Counted from the stretch's first letter, positions 1 to 8,181 are shown. The stretch is DNA of 30,116 nucleotides from a virus (IMGVR_UViG_3300048557_000158:1-30116), one strand, 5' to 3'. The notes: generated by a model not told the origin, from the sequence alone. Program-made: numbers and translations.

Positions 1-2
1 GA

Positions 3-557
3 GTTTGGCAGACAGGAATGGATGCCATTGTAAATGTTGGTTTAGGTAATGGTACAACTCAAGAAAGAATGCAATATCTAGGTCAAATAGCATCAAAGCA
101 AGAACAGATATTACAAACATTAGGTGCGTCTAATCCTATTGTTGAGATGACTCAATATAGAAATACTATGGCAAAAATGGTTGAGTTAGCTGGATTTAAA
201 GATGCTTCTATGTTCTTTAAAGAGGTCCCTGATATGACACCTGAACAAAGACAAGCTATGCAACAAAAGAAACCTGATGTTCAAGAGCAGTTAATTCAAG
301 TTCAAATAGAGCAAATTAAAGCAGATATGCAGAAAGCAAATTCAAGATTACAGCTAGATACTGAAGAAATGAAGAGAAAAGATGATCTTGATAGAGATAA
401 GTTAGATGCAGAAATTATGCTAAAGGCCGCAGAAATAGAGGCAAAATACGGTACTCAAGTAGAAACTACTGTTATTAGAGCATTAGTTGAAAGAGATAGA
501 GAACAAATGAAAGCACAAACAAAATTAGTGAGTGATATGCAGAGAGTAAGACAATGA
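3..557 (+). CDS. Portal protein, C-terminal part (cut by window edge)
   Basis: The reading frame is open to the left edge, so this is the end of a longer gene; the first in-frame ATG (18) is internal. The visible 184 or so residues are a long, Gln/Glu/Lys-rich helical region with a predicted coiled-coil character (roughly the last 120 residues), ending in a basic tail. This matches the C-terminal helical barrel and crown of P22/SU10-like portal proteins, which form the dodecameric DNA channel at the capsid vertex. Position supports the call: it sits directly before scaffold and major capsid genes, the usual order. The stop overlaps the next start by 4 bases (ATGA), implying translational coupling. 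Identity rests on context and composition because the conserved N-terminal body lies outside the window. Confidence 0.7.
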   Translation, partial: VWQTGMDAIVNVGLGNGTTQERMQYLGQIASKQEQILQTLGASNPIVEMTQYRNTMAKMVELAGFKDASMFFKEVPDMTPEQRQAMQQKKPDVQEQLIQVQIEQIKADMQKANSRLQLDTEEMKRKDDLDRDKLDAEIMLKAAEIEAKYGTQVETTVIRALVERDREQMKAQTKLVSDMQRVRQ

Positions 558-826
558 GTAATGTAGATGATTTAATATCTTTTGGAAAAAACGCAAGAAA
601 CATTTTAGAAGATGCAACATTTAAAGCTGTTATAGAAAGTGTTAAAAGTGATATTCATAATAATTGGAAATTAACTTCTCCACATGAATCAAAAGAAAGA
701 GAAAGACACTATCAGCTTTTACAAGCAGTAGACTTGCTTGAAGAAAAATTATGGGCGGTGGCTGACAACGCACATATTTTAAAAATAAAATCAGAAAATA
801 TTGTCAAAAACAAAAAAGGAGTTTAA
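554..826 (+). CDS. Small conserved-type phage protein between portal and scaffold
   Basis: A 90-residue, largely helical, charged protein with no motif I can name. It overlaps the portal stop by 4 bases (ATGA) and its own stop lies one base before the scaffold ATG, so it is translated as part of the portal-scaffold operon. The His/Glu/Arg-rich stretch around residues 43-52 and the Leu-rich stretch around 55-63 suggest an amphipathic helix bundle. Small proteins at this position occur in other marine podoviruses, but I know no function. It could be an assembly helper for the portal or scaffold; that is only an inference from position. Confidence 0.75.
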   Translation: MSNVDDLISFGKNARNILEDATFKAVIESVKSDIHNNWKLTSPHESKERERHYQLLQAVDLLEEKLWAVADNAHILKIKSENIVKNKKGV

Positions 827-827
827 T

Positions 828-1880
828 ATGAACCAAGCGACAAACCCGATTGAGGAATCGCCTGAATTAAAATCAAGTGTAGACAAGGTTACAGACCTTT
901 TGAATCGCCCAAGCGACAACTCAGAAACAAGTAATCAAATAGAGTCAAGAGAACAAGAATACGAAGATGTTCCTATTGGCGAGGAGTTGACAGAAGAATC
1001 TGAATTGGAAACTTTTGAGTCTGAAGAATATGACGAAGAAATCCAAGAAGATCAAAACGATTCCGAACTGTATGCAGACGAACAAATCGAAGAAAATTTT
1101 GAAGATGATTTGCAACAAGATTTAATTGAAGTCAAGATTGACGGAAAAATAGAGCAAATATCATTAGATGAATTGAGAAATGGATATTCAAGGCAACAGC
1201 ATTTTACTAGGCAGAGTCAAAAACTTGCAGAAGAAAAAAAGCAATTTGAAATAGACTCTACTAAAGTATTAGAAGAGAGACAGCAATATGCTCAACTCTT
1301 AGGAACTTTAGAGCAACAAATACAGGGTTTCGATAATGAACCTGAACCTGACTGGAATTCTTTGTATGAGATAGACCCAGTAGAAGCTAGTAAAAAACAA
1401 CATGAGTACAATTCTTATAAGCAAACTAAAGCAGATAAGCTACAAGCTATCGCAGTTGAAAAACAAAGAATTGCAAATGAAAATAGACAAGCTGAGATGA
1501 TTCAATATCAAAAAATATTGTCTACTGAAGCTCAAAGATTATCTGAGTTTATTCCAAGTTGGAAAGACCAGAGTGTGGCTACTAAAGAAAAAGCTGAATT
1601 AAAAGAATTTTTAATCAGCAAAGGTGTTTCAGAAGAAGAAATATCTGCTCTAGTAAAAGCTAATCATGTCTCTGTATTAAGAGATGCTATGTTGTTTAAT
1701 AAAGGCAAAAGAAAAGTTGTTAAAAAAAGAACCGCTACAAAAGGACCTAAAGTTCTAAGAAGCGGTAGTAAAAAAGCACCTAAGAAAACTGACGCATTTA
1801 AGAAAGCTACTTCTAATCTAAAAAAGAGTGGAAAATGGCAAGATGCACATTCTGCCGTTTCCATGTTGTTAAACGAATAA
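828..1880 (+). CDS. Capsid scaffolding/assembly protein
   Basis: A 350-residue protein: a strongly acidic, disordered-looking N-terminal part (about residues 1-105), then a conserved-looking segment with the sequence LDELRNGYSRQQHFTR near residues 115-130, a long Lys/Gln/Glu coiled-coil region, and a very basic C-terminus (about residues 290-340) rich in Lys and Arg. Scaffold proteins of phages use such a basic C-terminus to bind the coat protein and leave or are degraded after assembly. Placement between portal and major capsid protein fits. I chose ATG 828 over an upstream TTG at 801 because AAGGAG lies 6-7 bases before it and because 801 lies well inside the previous gene. Confidence 0.75.
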   Translation: MNQATNPIEESPELKSSVDKVTDLLNRPSDNSETSNQIESREQEYEDVPIGEELTEESELETFESEEYDEEIQEDQNDSELYADEQIEENFEDDLQQDLIEVKIDGKIEQISLDELRNGYSRQQHFTRQSQKLAEEKKQFEIDSTKVLEERQQYAQLLGTLEQQIQGFDNEPEPDWNSLYEIDPVEASKKQHEYNSYKQTKADKLQAIAVEKQRIANENRQAEMIQYQKILSTEAQRLSEFIPSWKDQSVATKEKAELKEFLISKGVSEEEISALVKANHVSVLRDAMLFNKGKRKVVKKRTATKGPKVLRSGSKKAPKKTDAFKKATSNLKKSGKWQDAHSAVSMLLNE

Positions 1881-1899
1881 TAATTAATAGGATATTACA

Positions 1900-2871
1900 A
1901 TGGCAATAATTGCAAATACATTTACCCGCTATGCGGCTGTAGGTATTCGTGAAGAACTTAGCAATATCATCTATAACATTTCTCCTGAAGAAACTCCATT
2001 TATGTCAAATGGTGGTAGAGAGACCGTAACTAATACTTTTTATGAGTGGCAAACAGACTCATTAGCGGATGCTTCTACAAACTATCAGATTGATGGCGAT
2101 GATATAGCGGCTTTTCCGGTGACTGCACCGACAACAAGAATTGGAAATTACACAAATATTTCAAGAAAACTTGTTGTATTAGCTGACAATTTAGAAGTTA
2201 TCAATGAAGCAGGCCGAACATCAGAGCTTGCCTATCAAATCACAAAACTAGGTCAAGAGCTAAAAAGAGATCAAGAAAAAACTCTTATGGCAAATTCAGC
2301 CGCAGTTGGTGGTGGTACAGGCGTAGCAAGACAGACAGCTGGTTTACCAGCATGGCTTAAAACAAACTCCGATAGAGGTACTGGTGGAACTGATCCAACA
2401 GTTCTTAACGGTACTGTTAATAATGCGGCTGGTGATTCAACCAATGCTAACAAAAGAGCTTTCACTTTGAGCATACTTGATAATGTTATCGAAAAAGTAT
2501 GGGCTCAAGGAGGAACTCCTAAGATGCTTATGGTTGGGCCCCACAACAAAACAGTTGTCTCTGGTTTTGCCGGAATTGCAGCCAACAGATACCAAATAAC
2601 TAAGCCTGAAGCTGGAGTTATTATTGGTGCGGCTGACATTTATGTTTCTGATTTTGGAAGCGTGAATATTGTTCCAAATAGATTCCAAAGAGAAAGAGAT
2701 GCTTATGTTCTTGATCCAGAATTCTATTGTACTACTTTCCTAAGACCATTGGAAGTAATAGAATTAGCTAAAACTGGTGATGCAGAAAAACGCATGATCT
2801 TAGCTGAATATGGACTTAAAGTTAAAAATGAAGCCGCCCTTGGGGTTGCCGCAGATTTAACAGATTCATAA
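1900..2871 (+). CDS. Major capsid protein, SU10-type (HK97 fold)
   Basis: A 323-residue protein that I recognise as the SU10 major head protein type (the family formerly labelled DUF5309). It starts with the typical N-terminal segment in which an NTFTRY-like stretch is followed by an E(E)LSNIIYNISPEETPF block (about residues 17-35), then an IGNYTNISRK segment near residue 82 and a conserved basic C-terminal half. It builds the icosahedral shell. The ATG has an AGGAT ribosome site 8 bases upstream. A hairpin follows the stop directly (2886-2909). The Ala-Ala pairs in this gene are nearly all written with GCG or GCC as first codon, although single alanines use GCT/GCA. Length is normal for the family. 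Confidence 0.88.
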   Translation: MAIIANTFTRYAAVGIREELSNIIYNISPEETPFMSNGGRETVTNTFYEWQTDSLADASTNYQIDGDDIAAFPVTAPTTRIGNYTNISRKLVVLADNLEVINEAGRTSELAYQITKLGQELKRDQEKTLMANSAAVGGGTGVARQTAGLPAWLKTNSDRGTGGTDPTVLNGTVNNAAGDSTNANKRAFTLSILDNVIEKVWAQGGTPKMLMVGPHNKTVVSGFAGIAANRYQITKPEAGVIIGAADIYVSDFGSVNIVPNRFQRERDAYVLDPEFYCTTFLRPLEVIELAKTGDAEKRMILAEYGLKVKNEAALGVAADLTDS

Positions 2872-2885
2872 TACTGAATAGGGAA

Positions 2886-2909
2886 GGGTGGAGTTTAAAA
2901 GCTTCACCC
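2886..2909 (+). promoter_or_regulatory. Hairpin directly after the capsid gene
   Basis: An 8-base-pair stem (GGGTGGAG at 2886-2893 with CTTCACCC at 2902-2909, one G-U pair) closes an 8-base loop 14 bases after the capsid stop. There is no T-run after it, so it is a poor intrinsic terminator. A weak terminator, an mRNA 3'-end stabiliser or a processing site would each fit, and each would keep capsid mRNA more abundant than the downstream genes. The next gene has no clear ribosome site. Confidence 0.5.
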
Positions 2910-2918
2910 AAACTTAAA

Positions 2919-3248
2919 ATGAATAAAAAAAGATTAATTAGTTTTGATAATGATACAAAAATATCAAACAACTTTACATTTGAAGAAGATGCTTCAGGTA
3001 ACGGAGATCACACTTTTGTTTTAAGTAGAGAACAAGATGTTACTGCAATAATAAAAGACAACAAAGAACAGTTTAATGAAAGCGACAAAAGAGACCCTTA
3101 TGGTCACTGGAATAAAGTTGCTTCAATACCCATGGTTTTATATTACGATTTAAAAGCTAAAGGTATTTTAGATGATCCAAAAGCCGTTAAAAAATGGCTT
3201 AATGATCCTGATAATAGAGCATTTAGAACTAGAGAAGGTACTATTTAA
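2919..3248 (+). CDS. Hypothetical phage protein next to the capsid gene
   Basis: A 109-residue protein with a polar N-terminal half and a better-ordered C-terminal half: about residues 62-75 hold HWNKVASIPMVLYYDL, followed by a segment ending WLNDPDNRAFRTREG near the C-terminus. This C-terminal pattern recurs in proteins beside the capsid gene of many podoviruses and siphoviruses, but I know no established function. The ATG has no Shine-Dalgarno match (a CAAACTTAAA spacer follows the post-capsid hairpin), which suggests low or coupled expression. Its stop overlaps the next ATG (TAATG). A head-completion or minor head role is possible from position only. Confidence 0.75.
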   Translation: MNKKRLISFDNDTKISNNFTFEEDASGNGDHTFVLSREQDVTAIIKDNKEQFNESDKRDPYGHWNKVASIPMVLYYDLKAKGILDDPKAVKKWLNDPDNRAFRTREGTI

Positions 3249-3871
3249 TGGCTTTAGGTAATTATGCAGAATTAAAAGATAGTATAGCAGATTGGCTTAA
3301 TAGAACTGATTTAACAAATGTTATACCAGATTTTATTACTTTAGCTGAAGCTCAGTTAAATAAAGAAGTTAGAAATAGAAAAATGATTAAAAGAGCAACA
3401 GCGACTATAGATTCTCAGTATAGTGCTGTTCCAGCCGATTGGTTACAAACAGTTGATTTTGTCGTTGAAGCAAATCCTGTTGTAACTTTAGAATTTATAA
3501 CAAATGAACAACTTGATAAATTAAGAAGAACTTATACATCAGGTGGAACACCAAAATTTTACACAATAGTGGGTCAAGAGTTGGAAGTATTACCAATTCC
3601 AGATAGTGGAACCTTAACAGGAGAAATTACTTACTATAGTAAGATACCAAGTCTATCAGCAACTAATACAACTAATTGGCTTATCAATAGTAGTCCAGAT
3701 ATTTACTTATATGCTACTTTATTGCAATCGGCTCCTTATCTTGTTGATGATGCTAGAATTAGTGTTTGGGCAAGTCTTTATCAAAAGTTAGTTAAAGATT
3801 TGGAAATCGCCGATCAAAGAGCAAGAGTAGGTGATTCAACTTTAAAAATGAAAGCAAAGGCATTACAATAA
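3248..3871 (+). CDS. Head-tail adaptor (connector) protein
   Basis: A 207-residue protein with a helical N-terminal part (YAELKDSIADWLNR, about residues 6-19; then an FITLAEAQLNKEVR helix near 29-42), a beta-rich middle containing an LEFITNEQLDKLRR segment and a GTPKFYTIVGQELEVLP stretch (about 98-114), and a helical C-terminus. I recognise this as the adaptor type found after the capsid gene in SU10/P22-like phages, the ring below the portal that stabilises packaged DNA and takes the tail (role of P22 gp4). It overlaps the upstream stop (TAATG). The family call is from memory of this pattern and gene order. Confidence 0.72.
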   Translation: MALGNYAELKDSIADWLNRTDLTNVIPDFITLAEAQLNKEVRNRKMIKRATATIDSQYSAVPADWLQTVDFVVEANPVVTLEFITNEQLDKLRRTYTSGGTPKFYTIVGQELEVLPIPDSGTLTGEITYYSKIPSLSATNTTNWLINSSPDIYLYATLLQSAPYLVDDARISVWASLYQKLVKDLEIADQRARVGDSTLKMKAKALQ

Positions 3872-3881
3872 GGAGATTAAA

Positions 3882-4271
3882 ATGAGTTTTAGTGATTATT
3901 TAGAAAATAAAATTCTTGCATACACCTTTAGTGGTACAGCCTTCACACCTGCTAGTACAAAATATTTAGCTTTATATACTGTAGCTCCAGGTGATGATGG
4001 TACCGGAGGTACAGAAGTTTCAACTACTGGAACAGGTTATGCAAGACAACAGGTAGCTTTTACAACTACCAACAGCCAATCGTCAAATACTGCGGCTGTA
4101 GAATACCCAACAGCAACAGCAAGTTACGGAACAGTTGTGGCAGTAGGTGTATTAGATGCTACGACAGGCGGTAATTTATATGCAGTAGGAACTTTAGCAA
4201 CTCAAAAACCTATTTCGGTTGGAGATGTGTTTAGAGTACCAGCTGGTGATTTAGATATTGATTTAACATAA
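3882..4271 (+). CDS. Virion surface/tail-appendage-like protein
   Basis: A 129-residue, Thr/Ala/Gly-rich, beta-strand-rich protein. It begins with a short helix (SFSDYLENKILAYTFSG) followed by a segment pattern TKYLALYTVAPGDDGTG seen in a widespread phage family in which a small beta-sandwich is fused to a helical N-terminus; members are variously named head fibre, decoration or tail fibre proteins. An excellent ribosome site (AAGGAG, 6-7 bases) precedes the ATG, which suggests strong expression as expected of a structural part. Without a search I cannot tell capsid from tail location. Confidence 0.6.
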   Translation: MSFSDYLENKILAYTFSGTAFTPASTKYLALYTVAPGDDGTGGTEVSTTGTGYARQQVAFTTTNSQSSNTAAVEYPTATASYGTVVAVGVLDATTGGNLYAVGTLATQKPISVGDVFRVPAGDLDIDLT

Positions 4272-4279
4272 GGTAATAA

Positions 4280-4939
4280 ATGTCCGGAACAAGAAATTAT
4301 AGTCAAGGTGGATATAGCTCAAATGTTTTTGGAACATGGGGATATAGTGATGCCTCATGCTCTATAACAGCTACTTCTACTTTTACTAATAGAGCATTTC
4401 GAGGTTACGGAAAAGGTGCTTATGGATCAAATGTTTTTGGAATATGGGCAGAATATGATAGTGGCCCAATTTCTTGCTCCTCATCATCTAGTTTAAGTTT
4501 ATCGGCTGCCGTACCCGTTGACACATATTCATCAGGTGAATATGGATACGGAAATTACTCAGCCGGAACTATTAGAGAAGCAAGTATAACTATTAATGCT
4601 GTAGGAAGTGTAACTGCCGTTGGTGGATATGTTGCAAGTGGACTACCTACAGTAAATGCAGTAGCGACTATTTCATTACTAGGACAAGTAGTAAGTGGTG
4701 GAATAATACCGGCTCAAGCAACTTCATCATTAAGTGTAATAGCGACTGTTACATTTAGTGGTAACCCTCAAGTAATACAAGGTGTATCAAATGTAACAGT
4801 TACGCCTGTTAGAGTAGTGTTTATAGATGTTTCAAATATATCAGCTCAATCATCTACAAACTTTAGTGCAAGATTAAAATGGGTTGATGAACCAAACGCA
4901 ACTACTAATTGGACTGAAGTCTATAAAGTTGCGGCTTAA
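4280..4939 (+). CDS. Repeat-containing structural protein
   Basis: A 219-residue Ser/Gly/Ala/Val-rich protein. The N-terminal third has an internal repeat: GGYSSNVFGTWGY near residues 10-22 and GAYGSNVFGIWAEY near 46-59, with a third partial copy (GEYGYGNYSAGT) near 87-98. The rest is a series of alternating Val/Ser/Thr beta strands without cysteines or charged patches, typical of fibre or appendage proteins. It has no signal peptide. The gene lies in a run of tail/appendage genes. I do not recognise a named family. Confidence 0.65.
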   Translation: MSGTRNYSQGGYSSNVFGTWGYSDASCSITATSTFTNRAFRGYGKGAYGSNVFGIWAEYDSGPISCSSSSSLSLSAAVPVDTYSSGEYGYGNYSAGTIREASITINAVGSVTAVGGYVASGLPTVNAVATISLLGQVVSGGIIPAQATSSLSVIATVTFSGNPQVIQGVSNVTVTPVRVVFIDVSNISAQSSTNFSARLKWVDEPNATTNWTEVYKVAA

Positions 4940-4954
4940 TTTAGGAGAAAACAA

Positions 4955-5779
4955 ATGGCAGATACAACAACAACAAATCTGAATCTGACTAAACCAGAGG
5001 TAGGCGCCTCTACAGATACCTGGGGAACAAAATTAAACACCGATCTTGATTCTCTTGATGCTCTTTTCGCCGCCGCTGGTTCAGGAACTTCAGTTGGACT
5101 ACAAGTAGGTTCAGGAAAAACTTTAAGTGTAGGCGGAACTCTAGTAGGTAGCGGAACAATTACACTAGATAATTCAAGCATTTCAGCAACAGGATCCACA
5201 ATATCTAATTTAGGAACTGTAACTACAGTTGATTTAAATGGTGGAACTATTGACGGAGTAACTATCGGAGCTACTACAGCCGGAGCAATTACAGCCACAA
5301 ATTTAACAGGTACAGGCACAATTAATTTTAATGGTGCTACCGTTAGTGATTTAGGTTCTGTAACTACAGTTGACTTAAATGGTGGAACTATTGACGGAAC
5401 AGCAATAGGTGGTTCTGTAGCAAGTACAGTTACAGCTACAATTTTAAAATCAACAAGTACAAGAGAAACAAGTAGCAATGTTACACAATCTACAGGAACA
5501 TTAACTTTAGATTGTTCTACAGGAAATGCTTTTTCTTTTACACCTACACAAAACATAACAACATTAACAATTAACAATATACCAGCTTCAGGAGATGCTT
5601 ACAGCATGGTCTTAAAAATAGGTGGTTCATCATATACTATTGCATGGGGCGCCGCTGTTAAGTGGGCAGGTGGTCAAGCACCAGCTTTATCAAGTTCAAA
5701 TCATGATGTAATTGTTTTAATGACAGTTGATGGCGGAACTAATTGGTATGGATTTATTTCTGCTCAAGATATGTCATAA
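4955..5779 (+). CDS. Tail fibre-like protein with repeated beta motif
   Basis: A 274-residue protein beginning [20 protein letters not shown], an N-terminal signature I know from marine phage tail fibre proteins, where it probably attaches the fibre. The middle is Gly/Thr-rich and carries a repeated unit, [13 protein letters not shown], twice (residues about 89-101 and 136-148), encoded by a near-identical 48-base DNA repeat. The C-terminal 80 residues form a separate, better-folded domain with Trp/Tyr ([12 protein letters not shown] near 228-239), likely the receptor-facing or trimerisation part. A clear TTTAGGAGAAAACAAATG ribosome site precedes it. A long antisense frame over this gene is a by-product of its repeats. 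Confidence 0.72.
   Translation: MADTTTTNLNLTKPEVGASTDTWGTKLNTDLDSLDALFAAAGSGTSVGLQVGSGKTLSVGGTLVGSGTITLDNSSISATGSTISNLGTVTTVDLNGGTIDGVTIGATTAGAITATNLTGTGTINFNGATVSDLGSVTTVDLNGGTIDGTAIGGSVASTVTATILKSTSTRETSSNVTQSTGTLTLDCSTGNAFSFTPTQNITTLTINNIPASGDAYSMVLKIGGSSYTIAWGAAVKWAGGQAPALSSSNHDVIVLMTVDGGTNWYGFISAQDMS
5210..5257 (+). repeat. Direct repeat, copy 1 (tail fibre gene)
   Basis: A 48-base unit beginning TTAGGAACTGTAACTACAG and ending ATTGACGGA. It is repeated 141 bases downstream with only a few differences. It encodes the repeated beta motif of the fibre and could allow copy-number change by slippage or recombination. Confidence 0.8.
5351..5398 (+). repeat. Direct repeat, copy 2 (tail fibre gene)
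   Basis: The second copy of the 48-base unit, starting TTAGGTTCTGTAACTACAG. It differs from copy 1 by a few bases: a changed codon near the start (Thr to Ser) and one silent change (GAT to GAC). The near identity at DNA level points to a recent duplication or to gene conversion. Confidence 0.8.
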
Positions 5780-5792
5780 TTAGGAGATAAAA

Positions 5793-7277
5793 ATGAGTTT
5801 AGGCAACAACATGATTCTGGCTTCAGGTGCAGTTATTGAACCTGAAAATGTAAGTATTCCAATTCTTACACCAAGAGATGAAACTTTTACAATAACAGTC
5901 GTTAATTCTGGCGGTAATAAGTTTTATGCAAACGGACAAAATAGTTTGTATGTGCAACTATATCAAGGTTTTACATATAAATTTGACCAATCAGACGCAA
6001 GTAATTCAAGCCACCCTTTAGTGTTTAGTACAACAGAAGATGGTTCAAATTATACTACTGGCGTGTCAAGTTCTGGAACACCAGGTCAAGCTGGTGCTTA
6101 TACTCAAATTATCGTGGCTAATTCTGCTCCAGCAACTTTATGGATAAAATGTAGCAATCATTCTGGTATGGGTTTCTCAACTCCAGTTAATGCTTTCAAC
6201 AATATTCTATATACTACAGACGGAGCTTGGAATACTTCTGGTGATTTCACTTATCAATGGCAAAGAGGAGGAGGAGGTTCTTTCTCTAATATAGGTTCAG
6301 CAACAAGTAATTCTTATACTTTAACAGGTAGTGATGATGGACAGTATGTAAGATGTGCTGTAACATTAACTAATGATGCTGGAACAGCCACAGCTTATAC
6401 TAATCTTTCAAATGTAAAACCTGGTCAATATGAGTATACAGGAACTAGCGGTACTGTCGGTTGGACTTGTCCTGCTGGAGTTACATCTATATCTATAATG
6501 GCTATAGGTAAAGGTGGAACTGGTTACTCTGTTTGTAATAATGTTACTTCTGGCACAGGCGGTAAAGGTGGAGCATTATCTTATAAAAACAATTACACAG
6601 TAACTCCTGGAACAACTTATTATCTTCACATGAACTCGTATATAAATGCACCTCATTATGCAAATGTGGCTGGATTTAGTACAAGTAGTGGTACAAGTAG
6701 TATTAGTAATTTTATCGTTGCCGCACAGCCAGGGGAAAATGGAACTAGTGGTGGTGATGCCAGTAAAGGCGTAGGTGATGTTAAAAGAAATGGCGGTAAT
6801 GCTTACGGAAATCTAGGCTCTGGTGCTGGAGCGGCTGGTTATTCTGGTGATGGTGGTAGTATGAACAACGGCAGTAATCAATCTGGTAATGCTGGTTCTG
6901 GCGGAGGCGGAGGTGCTGGTGCTTCTGTTCCAGCTTATCAAAGTGGTGGAGCTGGCTCTGGTGCTGGTGGAGGTGGAACTGGTAGATATGGAGAAGGTAC
7001 AAGTGGAGCTGGTGGTGTTTATAATGGAAGTGTTACTACAAATAGATTCGGTGGCGGTGGCGGTGGCTCTGGCGCTGATGATGCCTTAGGTGTTGACTAT
7101 CAATATACCGGAAGTGGTAGAAGTGGTACTGATTACGGCGGTGGTGGAGCTGGTGGCGGTGCTTGGTATGGTTGGGGCCCATGTTCAGGAGCAGGTAGTG
7201 GCGCAAAAGCTGTCGTAAGAATTTTATTTCCAGGTAACACTAGGTCATATCCAACTACAAACACGGAGAATTTGTAA
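5793..7277 (+). CDS. Multidomain tail/appendage protein: cupredoxin-like, Ig-like, Gly-rich
   Basis: A 494-residue protein with three visible parts. Residues about 28-135 look like a cupredoxin fold: His74 (SSHPLVFS) and Cys120, His123, Met126 (WIKCSNHSGMGF) have the His...Cys-x2-His-x2-Met ligand spacing of type 1 copper sites such as amicyanin. Residues about 140-210 resemble an Ig-like domain, with FTYQWQRGGGG and a DDGQYVRCAVT motif. The rest starts with a GTVGWTCPAGVTSISIMAIG strand pair and becomes extremely Gly-rich (about 240-480), as in Gly-rich adhesin tips of T4-like fibres. It is preceded by a strong AGGAGAT site. Probable role: host-surface binding at the virion tip. Copper binding is inferred from ligand spacing only. 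Confidence 0.72.
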   Translation: MSLGNNMILASGAVIEPENVSIPILTPRDETFTITVVNSGGNKFYANGQNSLYVQLYQGFTYKFDQSDASNSSHPLVFSTTEDGSNYTTGVSSSGTPGQAGAYTQIIVANSAPATLWIKCSNHSGMGFSTPVNAFNNILYTTDGAWNTSGDFTYQWQRGGGGSFSNIGSATSNSYTLTGSDDGQYVRCAVTLTNDAGTATAYTNLSNVKPGQYEYTGTSGTVGWTCPAGVTSISIMAIGKGGTGYSVCNNVTSGTGGKGGALSYKNNYTVTPGTTYYLHMNSYINAPHYANVAGFSTSSGTSSISNFIVAAQPGENGTSGGDASKGVGDVKRNGGNAYGNLGSGAGAAGYSGDGGSMNNGSNQSGNAGSGGGGGAGASVPAYQSGGAGSGAGGGGTGRYGEGTSGAGGVYNGSVTTNRFGGGGGGSGADDALGVDYQYTGSGRSGTDYGGGGAGGGAWYGWGPCSGAGSGAKAVVRILFPGNTRSYPTTNTENL

Positions 7278-7789
7278 TGAGTGAATTAAGAGATATAAAT
7301 GCTATCTATTATATTAGAGTTGAAAATGATGAAGCTGTTGGTGTTCCACAAGAAAAAGAAAACATTATTGATGCTTTAAATGAAAATCCTGAAGACCCTA
7401 ATAATAACTGGGAACTAATAGATTGTTCAGCAGATTTTAATAACGATTTTGAGTGGACACTTTTACCTTATGAACAACTTGCTTCTGATACTTATGAAAA
7501 AATTAATGGAGTTTGGACTGTAGTTGAAAACAAAGAAGATATGTCTGGTCCAGTTTTAGTTCAAAAACAAGAGTTTATGAAACAAGAATTAGAATCAGGT
7601 AGAGATTTTCAACTTGCTTTAGCAATAGAAGATAAAGGTAAAGAAACAGACCCAGAAAAAATTGCTTTATGGGAAGGTTTTATTATTGAACTAGAAGATT
7701 GGGTTTTTGACCCTAATGACCCTAATCCTACTTTACCACCTTTACCTGCACCGCTATATCCACCAGAGGAAGAAGTTATACTTAATTAA
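7277..7789 (+). CDS. Acidic hypothetical protein, possible fibre-associated/chaperone
   Basis: A 170-residue acidic protein that overlaps the stop of the large fibre-like gene (TAATG), so it is coupled to it. It has several Trp residues, an EKENIIDALNENPEDPNNNW segment near residues 26-45, and a Pro-rich acidic C-terminus (FDPNDPNPTLPPLPAPLYPP). Small acidic proteins directly after a fibre gene are often tail fibre assembly chaperones, and the C-terminal helical part (about 100-140, with KIALWEGFIIELEDW) is compatible with that, but I cannot name the family. Confidence 0.62.
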   Translation: MSELRDINAIYYIRVENDEAVGVPQEKENIIDALNENPEDPNNNWELIDCSADFNNDFEWTLLPYEQLASDTYEKINGVWTVVENKEDMSGPVLVQKQEFMKQELESGRDFQLALAIEDKGKETDPEKIALWEGFIIELEDWVFDPNDPNPTLPPLPAPLYPPEEEVILN

Positions 7790-7800
7790 AAGGAGTTCTT

Positions 7801-7977
7801 ATGACTACATTATTATTAATACTAACAAGCATTGTTACAATATCATCTTTGATATGTAGTTTTGTTCCTACAAATATATTACCTGAAAAATTTAAAAAAA
7901 TAATAAAAATTTTAGCTTTGAATTTTAACAATGTGCATTACGACTGCAATCACAAGAAGAAGAAAAAGAGCAGTTAA
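7801..7977 (+). CDS. Small membrane protein
   Basis: A 58-residue protein. Residues 3-22 form one strongly hydrophobic segment (TLLLILTSIVTISSLICSFV), a likely membrane anchor, followed by a short amphipathic part and a very basic tail (HKKKKKSS). The ATG has a strong AAAGGAG site 6-7 bases upstream. The stop touches the next ATG without a gap. It heads a group of small membrane proteins that looks like a lysis cassette, so a holin accessory, antiholin or spanin-like role is possible; nothing in the sequence decides between them. Confidence 0.62.
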   Translation: MTTLLLILTSIVTISSLICSFVPTNILPEKFKKIIKILALNFNNVHYDCNHKKKKKSS

Positions 7978-8181
7978 ATGAGTGGTCTTTCAGAACTTGA
8001 ACAAGGTAAATTAATAGAAGCAGTTGAAAGTCTTGAAAAACAAGTAACGAGATTAAACACAAGACTTGATACTCTTGAAGGACAAATGAAATCAGGAAAA
8101 GGAGTTGTTATAGGAATATTTTTAACAGCAAGTGGTATTTCTGCCGCAGTTGTTGGTTTGTTTGGAAAAATGTTTGGGTAA
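7978..8181 (+). CDS. XhlA-like coiled-coil membrane protein (holin-associated)
   Basis: A 67-residue protein: an amphipathic coiled coil with heptad Leu spacing (residues about 4-36, LEKQVTRLNTRLDTLEGQ) followed by one membrane segment (about 43-63, VVIGIFLTASGISAAVVGLF). This two-part layout is that of haemolysin XhlA-type proteins, which sit with holins and endolysins. Its start directly follows the previous stop. The following nuclease gene begins inside its 3' end in another frame. A part in membrane lesion formation is plausible; the family call is from architecture, not from a diagnostic residue. Confidence 0.65.
   Translation: MSGLSELEQGKLIEAVESLEKQVTRLNTRLDTLEGQMKSGKGVVIGIFLTASGISAAVVGLFGKMFG

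Noticed and set aside
4936-5577. Long minus-strand open frame (213 codons) opposite the tail fibre gene
   Set aside because: It is antisense to a clear fibre gene; its Val/Pro-rich product mirrors the Gly/Thr-rich repeats, and it has no ribosome site or operon context.
6781-7089. Extra open frames on both strands within the Gly-rich region
   Set aside because: Repetitive GGT/GGA/GCT codons keep other frames open by chance; products are low-complexity His/Gln or Val/Leu strings.
8132-8173. GTG start for the PD-(D/E)XK nuclease
   Set aside because: The added residues translate the upstream membrane-segment DNA in another frame, and no ribosome site precedes the GTG; TTG 8174 is more likely, though not certain.
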